Shown: positions 1 through 5,257, numbered from the stretch's first letter. The stretch: DNA of 5,383 nt from an uncultured Prevotella sp. (GCA_900548745.1 URLQ01000175.1:1-5383); one strand, 5' to 3'. Made by a program: numbers and translations. Notes: a model not told the origin generated them from the letters alone.

Positions 1-358
1 ACCATCATTTCAGCCTGAGTATAGAATCCCCTTACACTCTTTGGAGTTTTTTCGTGATGTTTGCAACAATCGTGGTCTTGTCCGTGGCTCTCTATTTTTC
101 GGTGAGAACTGACAATGTACAGGCCGATAATGATCTGAAGTACCGTTATGTCAAGATGAAAGGAGATGCTACCCCCGAGCAACTTGTGAAACTAGAGAAT
201 CTCTTTGGACCGAATCGGGATAACGGACTGATCAAGCCTACGAGGAAGCGGTACGGAGACAGGCCACCCTGATCGAACAGGTACGGCTGAAAGAACAGGC
301 TGCAAGAGAACTGGACAGCAAGGCGAAGTCCATCAAGGACAAGTCAATTAAAAAGTAA
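1..358 (+). pseudogene. 3' part of a small membrane-anchored, coiled-coil protein gene, frameshifted (5' end outside window)
   Basis: The frame is open from base 3, so the gene starts left of the window; a GTG at 54 is probably internal. Visible order: a hydrophobic membrane-spanning segment (FATIVVLSVALYF), a short polar stretch (DNDLKYRYVKMKG, then ATPEQLVKLENLF), then RDNGLIK. After Lys (234-236) this frame runs into nonsense and stops at 270-272. The frame beginning at 236 continues sensibly as AYEEAVRRQATLIEQ, followed by a charged Glu/Lys/Arg-rich amphipathic helix ending ...DKSIKK, stop TAA 356-358. Loss of one base, for example a G in AAG(G)CC, would explain the break; loss of 3n+1 bases is equally possible. 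Membrane helix followed by a charged helix resembles proteins next to mobilization genes in Bacteroides islands; that is from memory and only suggestive. No function is assigned. A sequencing error is the main alternative to a true pseudogene. Confidence 0.6.
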
Positions 359-402
359 GCTTACGGCCAGTGTTAAGATAAAAATTAGACTTTATACAGC
401 CA

Positions 403-470
403 TATAGCTCTTTCATTTATACTAATACTTCCCTGAAAGATGGGGCTTATATTTAAATAAAAGAGCCATA
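403..470. repeat. Imperfect inverted repeat in the IS left non-coding end (17-bp arms, 15/17)
   Basis: Arms at 403-419 (TATAGCTCTTTCATTTA) and 454-470 (TAAATAAAAGAGCCATA) are complementary at 15 of 17 positions, separated by 34 bases. No T-tract follows the right arm, so it is not a classic terminator for the gene ending at 358. It lies just inside the proposed left end of the IS and could be a protein-binding structure or a transcript stem blocking incoming transcription. The function is unknown. Together with the three repeats further right, this is all I see in the long non-coding stretch 359-763. Confidence 0.4.
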
Positions 471-525
471 ATACTGCCGTAGATAAAAAGTGTATATGTA
501 ATCAATCTTCTATACAAAATGGAAA

Positions 526-547
526 AATCGGAGTATGCTGTTACAGT
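526..547 (+). repeat. IS left-end direct repeat, copy 1
   Basis: First of three copies of a ~20-bp direct repeat with core ATCGGAGTATGCTGTTACA. This copy and copy 3 are identical over 22 bases. IS21-family elements are known to carry several internal repeats near their ends that act as probable IstA binding sites; that role is inferred here. No copy was found at the right end in either orientation. Confidence 0.6.
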
Positions 548-648
548 ACCGAAGTTGAAAGAAACGCCAAATATCATGTAAATATCACATTTTACAGGTA
601 TTGGTTATCAGGCAATTACGAGCAGCGATTAGGCCGTTTTTCTTTTAA

Positions 649-670
649 GATCGGAGCATGCTGTTACACT
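649..670 (+). repeat. IS left-end direct repeat, copy 2 (variant)
   Basis: Second copy, starting 123 bases after copy 1. It differs from the other two by T to C inside the core (GGAGCATGC), by C for G near the end (TTACACT), and by its first base (G for A). Same orientation. It is a probable transposase-binding repeat. Confidence 0.6.
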
Positions 671-700
671 CCGCTCAAAACAGCCCAATAATGCTAGCTG

Positions 701-722
701 AATCGGAGTATGCTGTTACAGT
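701..722 (+). repeat. IS left-end direct repeat, copy 3
   Basis: Third copy, starting 52 bases after copy 2 and ending 41 bases before the istA start codon; identical to copy 1 over 22 bases. Its closeness to istA means a protein bound here could also block istA transcription, which would be autoregulation by IstA. That is inference. Confidence 0.6.
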
Positions 723-739
723 TTTGATGAATTTATTAT

Positions 740-760
740 CTTGAAGGAAAATCCTTCAAG
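740..760 (+). promoter_or_regulatory. Hairpin immediately upstream of the istA start codon
   Basis: CTTGAAGGA (740-748), loop AAA, TCCTTCAAG (752-760): a perfect 9-bp stem with a 3-base loop, ending 3 bases before the ATG at 764. The left arm contains GAAGGA, the only Shine-Dalgarno-like stretch near this start, so the stem would hide it and place structure against the start codon. Several insertion sequences (IS10 and IS50 are known cases) use such a structure to stop transposase translation from transcripts entering from outside. That role here is inference. Confidence 0.5.
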
Positions 761-763
761 ACT

Positions 764-2335
764 ATGGCTACTCAACCTAAAAAAATGAATATCATCAAGC
801 AGGTCCTTACGGGTCACAAAAACGGATTGTCGGTCAGGAGAATGGCCGAAATGTACTCAATGAGTCCTACAACTGTGCAGCGCTATCTCAAGATGGCCAA
901 TGAAGACTCATTAGGTGTCGATGGTCTCTTGAAGTTGGAGGACCCCGAGTTGAACCATCGGTTCAATGGCGGAAATCCAGCCTATTGCGATGAGCGCTTT
1001 GAGGACTTCAAGAAACGACTTCCTCATTTTGAGCAGGAGCTTAAAAAGCCGCACATGACAACACATCTTCTTTGGGAAGAATACCGCAAAGACCTTCCTG
1101 AAGGTTACGGGTTGACCTAATTCCGTTTCCATCTGAGACAGAATGTGGTAGCAGTGAAACCTTCCACAGTGCTCAAGATGTTGCACCAGCCTGCCGGGAA
1201 GATGTATATTGACTTTGCCGGCGACAGGATGAGCTACGTCGATATGGAAACCGGCGAGGTTGTTCCTGTAGAGACGTTTGCTGCGGTTCTGCCATGCTCC
1301 GGTTACACCTTTATTACCTGTATTCCGTCGCAAGGCATAGAACATTTTCTTGGAGCTGTGGATGCCGCCATACGATTCTTCGGAGGCGCACCGCGCATCC
1401 TGGTACCAGACAACCTGCGTTCGGCCGTAAAATCCTTCGACAGGTGGTCTCCCGGTCTGACGGACGGACTGAATGACCTTGCCACGCATTACGGATGCTG
1501 CGCGCAGCCTGCCAGAGTAAGGCGCCCCAAGGACAAGGCCTTGGTCGAAGATGCCGTGCACAAGAGTTACAAGCGCATATACGCTCCGTTGCGGAACCGT
1601 CTCTTCCATTCCTTGCAGGAACTTAATACAGCAGTGGGAGAACTGCTTGAGAAATACAACAGCCGACGCATGCAGGGATGCGACTACTCGCGGGTAGAAC
1701 GCTTCCTGGCTGTTGAGAAACCCGAGTTGCTCCCGTTACCCGGAGAACGTTACCAGATGAAACGGCATGCCTTGCTTACAGTCGCTCCGAACTGTTTTGT
1801 GCAGCTAGGAAGGGAACGGCACCACTACTCTGTCCCCAGCCGTCTTATAGGCAACAAGGTGGAAGTCATCTTTACGGATACACAGGTCAGGATCTATCAT
1901 GACGGCAACTGCATTGCGACCCACATGCGTTCATTCAAACACGGTGGTTACACCTGGGTAAAGGAGCATCTGCCTTCACAGACACAGGCTTATTACGGGT
2001 ACTCCCCGCAGTACTTCATAGACAAAGGATCCAAGTATGGGCCTATGGCTAAGCATGTCCTGCGTGAGCTCTTCTCTGCCACTGACAGACCCGCAGAAGT
2101 GTATTACCGCTCCGCGCAGGGCATCCTGGCTCTCGCCCGTGAGACAGAGCCTGAGCTTTTTCTTCTTGCGTGCAAGATATCCGTCCAGTACGGAAAATGC
2201 AACTATCCATTCATCAGCAATCTGGTGAAGTCCAAATGCCAGGGATACCTGATGCGGCAGGAAAAGGATGCAGAGTATCAAACATCCACCTTGCCATTGC
2301 ATGAGAATATCAGGGGAGCGCAAGCTTACAAGTAA
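764..2335 (+). pseudogene. istA: IS21-family transposase IstA, interrupted by an in-frame TAA at 1118-1120
   Basis: IstA is the DDE transposase that cuts and joins IS21-family ends. Both open segments (764-1120, 1145-2335) are in the same reading frame; replacing TAA at 1118-1120 by CAA (Gln) gives one 523-codon frame with GYGLTQFRFHLRQ across the break, a normal length for IstA. Residues 8-43 form the N-terminal helix-turn-helix (GLSVRRMAEMYSMSPTTVQR). The catalytic triad, numbered along the restored protein, is D150 (MYIDFAG), D216 (ILVPDNLRSA) and E262 (ALVEDAV), all present. A C-terminal beta-rich part follows, about 335-395. So the break is one C-to-T nonsense change with no other decay visible, suggesting it is recent. 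The stop leaves a 118-aa DNA-binding fragment; restart at GTG 1145 could give a catalytic fragment without the HTH. The start at 764 is the only ATG that keeps the complete N-terminus. Confidence 0.9.
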
Positions 2336-2368
2336 TATATTATTATATCACCATAAAACGGCACAACA

Positions 2369-3130
2369 ATGGAAAAAATCTTATCAGACCTCAAGGCTAT
2401 GCGGTTGCCAGGAATGGCCCAGACATGGCAAAACCTCATGGAGGCTCACAAAATCAACTCAATCTCAATGGCTGACGGAATACGCATGCTCATCCAGGGG
2501 GAAAACGACATGCGTATGTCCAACCGTACGCACCGGCTCATCAAGAATGCCCACTTCCGTTATACAGTAGCGCTGGGTGAAATAGCCGCCGATTCGGCAC
2601 GCGGCATAGATCAGTCACTGCTTAATGAGGTTGCCACATGCGATTACATCAGACATGGCTATCCCATCATCATTACAGGTCCTACAGGTACAGGCAAGAG
2701 CTGGCTGGCTTCAGCTCTTGGCCACCATGCCTGCCTATGTGGATACAAGGTTCGCTACTACAATGTGATGAAACTTTTCGAGGAGCTTACAATGGCCCGC
2801 ATAGAAAGCAGGCTTCCTAAACTCTTCGAACGGCTTTCTCAGTATGACCTGCTGATACTCGATGACTTTGCCATAAAGAAGCTAACCGCAGAACAGGTAC
2901 TCGACCTGATGGAAATCATAGAAGACAGACACGGAAACAAATCTACCATCTTTGCAAGCCAGTTGCCCGTAGCAAACTGGTATGAAACGCTCGATAGTAA
3001 TGTCTCCGCAGCGGATGCTATCTTGGATAGAGTTGTAAATACCGCATCGAGATTTGCATTGAAAGGAGATAGTTTAAGAAAAAAACAATATATCTGGAAT
3101 AACGGCATAAAAGGCACAGAAATGCGCTGA
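2369..3130 (+). CDS. istB: IS21-family helper ATPase IstB
   Basis: IstB is the AAA+ (DnaC/DnaA-like) helper ATPase of IS21-family elements; it binds and deforms target DNA and delivers it to IstA. The 253-aa product has the family's normal length and looks complete. An N-terminal helical part (about 1-95; LSDLKAMRLPGMAQTW is a typical IstB opening) precedes the ATPase core. Walker A is GPTGTGKS (104-111), Walker B LLILDDF (161-167), a sensor-type motif STIFASQLP lies near 192-200, and DAILDRVVN near 216-223 matches the arginine-bearing sensor/finger region. The start lies 33 bases after the istA stop, so the two are probably co-transcribed but not overlapping. No strong Shine-Dalgarno is visible, as is usual in Bacteroidales. 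All motif residues are intact, so only istA disables this copy; IstB could still work with an IstA supplied elsewhere. Confidence 0.95.
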   Translation: MEKILSDLKAMRLPGMAQTWQNLMEAHKINSISMADGIRMLIQGENDMRMSNRTHRLIKNAHFRYTVALGEIAADSARGIDQSLLNEVATCDYIRHGYPIIITGPTGTGKSWLASALGHHACLCGYKVRYYNVMKLFEELTMARIESRLPKLFERLSQYDLLILDDFAIKKLTAEQVLDLMEIIEDRHGNKSTIFASQLPVANWYETLDSNVSAADAILDRVVNTASRFALKGDSLRKKQYIWNNGIKGTEMR

Positions 3131-3310
3131 ATGGCTTAATATAAAAGCGTTTATGAAGCAAAACGATGCCAAAGGAAAAAATGAGGTAACGCAAAGGAAA
3201 GCGGAATATTGAAGAAGAACGGTCTCCAAATCATTACCCGCTGAAACGTGATTTTTAACACATGGCACTGAAAGTTTCTCCGTATGGCTTCGATTGGCTT
3301 ACATGGTCTA

Positions 3311-3348
3311 ACTCGTTGAGTAGTAACTTTGCAAACAAAAAAACGAGT
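3311..3348. promoter_or_regulatory. Inverted repeat bracketing the integrase promoter motif
   Basis: ACTCGTT (3311-3317) and AACGAGT (3342-3348) are perfect 7-bp complements with a 24-base spacer. The right arm ends at the base before the integrase ATG (3349), and the spacer contains TAACTTTG, a match to the Bacteroidetes -7 motif TAnnTTTG. The expected transcription start would fall inside the spacer, so the repeat is better read as a DNA-level operator or recombinase site than as an RNA stem. The protein that binds it is unknown. Confidence 0.45.
3323..3332 (+). promoter_or_regulatory. GTAnnTTTGC motif upstream of int: candidate att core and -7 promoter element
   Basis: GTAACTTTGC matches GTAnnTTTGC, the 10-bp core shared by att sites of CTnDOT-type elements as I recall it from the literature. 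It also contains TAACTTTG (3324-3331), a match to TAnnTTTG, the Bacteroidetes -7 promoter motif. No good -33 TTTG is present at the usual spacing; only TTAC near 3299-3302. It sits 16 bases before the integrase start. The two readings are not exclusive, and the sequence alone cannot separate them. Confidence 0.45.
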
Positions 3349-4572
3349 ATGGCAAGAAGTACATTCAAAGTGCTGTTTTATGTGAACGGCAGCAAGGAGA
3401 AAAACGGCATTGTACCCATCATGGGACGGGTGACAATCAACGGGACTGTGGCGCAGTTCAGCTGTAAGCAGAGCATCTTGAAAACGCTTTGGGACGTGAA
3501 AGGAAACAAGGCGAAAGGCAAAAGTGTGGAGGCACGAAACATCAACCTTGCCCTTGACAACATCAAGGCACAAATCATCAAGCATTATCAAAAGTTATCC
3601 GACCGTGAAGCGTTCGTGACAGCGGAGATGGTGCGCAACGCCTATCAGGGTATCGGCAGCGAGTATGAAACACTTGTCAGGGCATTTGACAAGGACTGCG
3701 CCAACTTCCTCAAACGTGTGGGCAAGGACCGTACCATCGGCACATATAAGGTGATGGTGCGTTCGAGGAACTATGTGGCGGCTTTCATCAAGTCGTTCTA
3801 CAAGCGTACCGATATGTCTATGCTGGAACTCACACCCGATTTCATCAAGGAGTTTGCGGCATACCTCACGAATGAAAGAGGACTGAAGAACGCCACGGTA
3901 TGGCTTCATTGCATGTGGCTGAAAGGAGTAGTGATGCGTGCACACTACAACGGACTGATACCGAGAAATCCGTTTGCGCAATTCCACATCAGTCCGAATG
4001 TGAAAGAGCGTGAGTATCTGACCGAGGACGAGATAAAGACCATCATGAAGCACGAGTTTGAAAGTCCCACCCTCACGCTGGTACGCGACCTTTTCATCTT
4101 CGCCTGCTTTACGGCATTGAGTTTCGTGGATATGAAAGAACTTACCACAGACAACATCGTAGAGATAAACGGTGAGAAATGGATTATAGGCAAGCGGCAT
4201 AAAACCGATGTTCCGTTCCAAGTGAAACTGCTTGATATACCTATGCGGATAATCGAACGGTACAAGAACCGTTCGGAGGACAAATCCGTATTCGGGAAAA
4301 TCAATTACTGGACGATGTGCAAGCAACTGAAAAAAGTCATACAGGAATGTGGCATAGAGAAGCAAATCTCCTATCATTGCGGACGCCACACCTTCGGAAC
4401 ATTGGCACTGACAAAGGGAATGCCAATCGAGAGCGTGAGCCGTGTATTGGGACACACGAACATCGTCACGACCCAAATCTACGCAAAGATAACCACACAG
4501 AAACTTGACAATGACCTGACTATGTTCGGCGATAAACTGAGCAAGACGTTTAACGGTATAACAATGTCATGA
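3349..4572 (+). CDS. Tyrosine recombinase (integrase) of a Bacteroidales integrative element, IntDOT-like
   Basis: This enzyme would catalyse site-specific integration and excision of the element it heads. It has 407 residues: an N-terminal arm-type DNA-binding part (about 1-85), a SAM-like core-binding domain (about 105-205, YETLVRAFDKD to RNPFAQF), and the catalytic domain from about 219 (KEREYLTEDEI). Catalytic residues visible: K282 or K285 (GKRHK), H343 and R346 (YHCGRH), H369 (RVLGHTN) and nucleophile Y378 (TTQIY). At the box I Arg position there is Ser258 (FTALSFVD), as reported for IntDOT of CTnDOT, so this is a family trait rather than damage. The frame extends upstream to an ATG at 3262, but that start lies at the IS junction and would translate through the promoter region. 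MARSTFKVLFYVNG at 3349 is the typical family opening, so 3349 is chosen. The next gene overlaps its stop by 4 bp. Confidence 0.93.
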   Translation: MARSTFKVLFYVNGSKEKNGIVPIMGRVTINGTVAQFSCKQSILKTLWDVKGNKAKGKSVEARNINLALDNIKAQIIKHYQKLSDREAFVTAEMVRNAYQGIGSEYETLVRAFDKDCANFLKRVGKDRTIGTYKVMVRSRNYVAAFIKSFYKRTDMSMLELTPDFIKEFAAYLTNERGLKNATVWLHCMWLKGVVMRAHYNGLIPRNPFAQFHISPNVKEREYLTEDEIKTIMKHEFESPTLTLVRDLFIFACFTALSFVDMKELTTDNIVEINGEKWIIGKRHKTDVPFQVKLLDIPMRIIERYKNRSEDKSVFGKINYWTMCKQLKKVIQECGIEKQISYHCGRHTFGTLALTKGMPIESVSRVLGHTNIVTTQIYAKITTQKLDNDLTMFGDKLSKTFNGITMS

Positions 4573-4958
4573 GAATGGAAAGAAACATCATAATAGTAAA
4601 TGAATCCGGCAGTATCATCATGCCGGAGAATATCGCCAGCATTTGGATGAGCGAAGCGGAATTGGTGGAGTTGTTCGGGGTAATTGCCCCGACACTCCGT
4701 GCCGCCATCAGAGCCATATATAAAAGCGGAGCATTAAAAGAATACGAGGTTCAGAAGTATATCCGGCTGGAGAACGGCTATAATGCTGATGTATTCAGTT
4801 TCACGATGATAGTCGCGCTTGCTTTCCGCATTGACAGTTTCGGAGCGGAGCAGGTGCACAATGCCATACTAAAAAGGTTGTACTTGCGAAAAGAGAAAAC
4901 AAGTATCTTCTTTTCGCTGGGCAGTAACGGAACGAAAATGTCTAATTATCAGGCATAA
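4569..4958 (+). CDS. Small RhuM-like / helix-turn-helix-like hypothetical protein, coupled to the integrase
   Basis: The 129-residue product resembles conserved small proteins that often follow integrases in Bacteroidales islands; function unknown. Residues about 25-75 (WMSEAELVELFGVIAPTLRA onward) read like the HTH-like N-terminal region of RhuM-type proteins: 'sensor' Trp/Glu, a helix-turn-helix-like ELVELFGVIAPTLRAAIRA, then a beta segment (EVQKYIRLENGY). FTMIVALAFRIDSFGAEQV is a conserved-looking helix. The C-terminal tail is short and basic, with no enzyme motif, signal peptide or membrane helix. The first ATG overlaps the integrase stop as ATGA (4569-4572), which suggests translational coupling; a second ATG at 4575 is an alternative start. 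Position and coupling make a role in controlling recombination direction or int expression possible, but that is inference. Intact and complete. Confidence 0.75.
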   Translation: MRMERNIIIVNESGSIIMPENIASIWMSEAELVELFGVIAPTLRAAIRAIYKSGALKEYEVQKYIRLENGYNADVFSFTMIVALAFRIDSFGAEQVHNAILKRLYLRKEKTSIFFSLGSNGTKMSNYQA

Positions 4959-5017
4959 GATATATAAATATGACGACATGAAGTAGTGAGACCTATGCGT
5001 ATTCCCATTGCCAACAA

Positions 5018-5025
5018 TATATTTG
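5018..5025 (+). promoter_or_regulatory. -7-like motif TATATTTG in the gap after the 129-aa gene
   Basis: TATATTTG matches the Bacteroidetes -7 consensus TAnnTTTG. No convincing -33 TTTG lies 19-21 bases upstream. It is symmetric with its flanks (AACAA-TATAT-TTGTT, 5013-5027). If used, transcription would begin near 5032 and run through the hairpin 5035-5058 to the terminator at 5076-5120, giving a short RNA. Motifs this short also occur by chance. Confidence 0.25.
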
Positions 5026-5034
5026 TTCGATTAC

Positions 5035-5066
5035 ATGAATAGGCTTATTGCCATTCATACGTATGA
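5035..5066 (+). repeat. Small hairpin and overlapping 12-bp palindrome
   Basis: ATGAATAGG (5035-5043) pairs with CCATTCAT (5051-5058) around a 7-base loop, with one bulged A. Overlapping its right arm is a perfect 12-bp palindrome, TCATACGTATGA (5055-5066), of the kind bound by dimeric regulators. A TATTnCCATT decamer also occurs twice in this stretch (near 5000 and 5046). No function is known. Confidence 0.35.
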
Positions 5067-5075
5067 CCACGACAC

Positions 5076-5120
5076 GCCCGAAGAAGCAAACATTTAATGG
5101 ACGCTTCTTCGGGCTTATTT
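5076..5120 (+). terminator. Rho-independent terminator after the int operon
   Basis: GCCCGAAGAAGC (5076-5087) and GCTTCTTCGGGC (5103-5114) form a perfect 12-bp stem with a GC-rich base, a 15-base loop and the T-rich run TTATTTTATA after it. It would end transcription of int and the 129-aa gene, or of a short RNA starting after the gene. It lies 117 bases past the stop codon, which is long for a simple operon end. There is no matching A-tract on the left side, so it is oriented for the + strand. Confidence 0.88.
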
Positions 5121-5145
5121 TATATGCTCCTTACCTGTTTCCCGT

Positions 5146-5204
5146 GCAATTCACAGCAAGTTTTTCCTTCCGTGTAAATTTTGCGCCGTTCTGCTGTGAT
5201 TTGC
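5146..5204. repeat. 13-bp imperfect inverted repeat upstream of the primase-like gene
   Basis: GCAATTCACAGCA (5146-5158) and TGCTGTGATTTGC (5192-5204) are complementary at 12 of 13 positions, with a 33-base spacer. The centre-to-centre distance of 46 bases is a little over four helical turns, so a protein could hold both arms on one face of the DNA. Candidates are arm-type integrase sites, an operator for the following gene, or part of an excision or replication site. Not assigned. Confidence 0.45.
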
Positions 5205-5229
5205 TTATCAGGCTTTCGCGTGACTTGTC

Positions 5230-5239
5230 GTAGTTTTGC
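5230..5239 (+). promoter_or_regulatory. Second GTAnnTTTGC motif: probable -7 promoter element of the primase-like gene, candidate att core
   Basis: GTAGTTTTGC fits the GTAnnTTTGC consensus and contains TAGTTTTG (5231-5238), a -7 promoter match (TAnnTTTG). The nearest TTTG upstream (5200-5203) is about 7 bases too far for the usual -33 spacing, so the promoter would be weak or activator-dependent. It has the same orientation as the copy at 3323. The 36-base leader to the next ATG fits transcription starting just after this motif. Confidence 0.45.
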
Positions 5240-5244
5240 ACACA

Positions 5245-5257
5245 GTTAATTATTAAC
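5245..5257. promoter_or_regulatory. Palindrome GTTAATTATTAAC at the expected transcription start of the primase-like gene
   Basis: GTTAAT (5245-5250), central T, ATTAAC (5252-5257): a perfect 6-bp inverted repeat placed 6 bases after the -7 motif and 18 bases before the ATG. Both position and symmetry suit an operator for a small dimeric repressor. As RNA it would be a very weak AT stem with an impossible loop, so a DNA role is more likely. This is inference. Confidence 0.35.

Larger units (their letters stand above)
371..3260 (+). mobile_element. IS21-family insertion sequence (istA interrupted, istB intact); ends approximate
   Basis: An istA/istB pair in the standard order, with a long left non-coding end holding three direct repeats, defines an IS21-family element. 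The ends are inferred. The right end is placed at ...TTTTTAACA (3260) because integrase promoter sequence follows shortly after. The left end is placed at TGTTAAGATA (371), which shares TGTTAA with the reverse complement of the right end and keeps all three repeats inside the element. IS21-family ends usually run TG...CA, as here. Overall terminal match is poor (about 11 of 20 ungapped), and no 4-8 bp target duplication is visible: left flank ...CGGCCAG, right flank CATGGCA.... An alternative left end at 577 (TGTAAATATCAC...) matches the right end better (ATCACnTTT and CAG shared with small gaps), but would leave the first repeat outside. The type is secure; the coordinates are not. Confidence 0.6.

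Noticed and set aside
355..364. GTAAGCTTAC palindrome over the stop codon of the left gene, as a terminator or att site
   Set aside because: Only 10 bp with no loop and no T-tract, and no second copy in the window; likely chance.
526..722. The three direct repeats as a CRISPR array or replication iterons
   Set aside because: Spacing is irregular (123 and 52 bases), copies are few, there is no cas or rep gene, and their place in front of istA fits IS-end repeats.
1118..1120. Reassignment of TAA to Gln (alternative genetic code)
   Set aside because: istA itself, the 129-aa gene and the left gene end at TAA in sensible places, so TAA is a normal stop here.
1118..1144. Programmed frameshift or two separate genes for istA
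   Set aside because: The two segments are in the same frame, so no frameshift is needed; the second segment lacks an ATG start and the first ends in the middle of a conserved region.
911..1609. 232-codon open frame on the minus strand opposite istA
   Set aside because: It lies wholly opposite a clear transposase frame, has no recognisable domain, and crosses the istA break without relation to it. It is a shadow frame.
2336..2368. AT-rich near-palindrome between istA and istB as a regulatory site
   Set aside because: Low-complexity TA-rich sequence gives such symmetry easily, and there is no -7 motif with it.
3262..3348. Upstream extension of the integrase from an ATG at 3262
   Set aside because: It starts at the IS junction and reads through the promoter motif and inverted repeat; family members begin at the MARSTFKVLFYVNG equivalent, 3349.
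3595..4476. 293-codon open frame on the minus strand opposite the integrase
   Set aside because: Antisense to conserved catalytic boxes of the integrase; composition (many His, Cys, Tyr) is typical of an antisense shadow.
5048..5233. 61-codon open frame after the 129-aa gene
   Set aside because: It runs through the terminator stem and the 13-bp inverted repeat, is rich in Phe from T-rich DNA, and resembles no protein I know.
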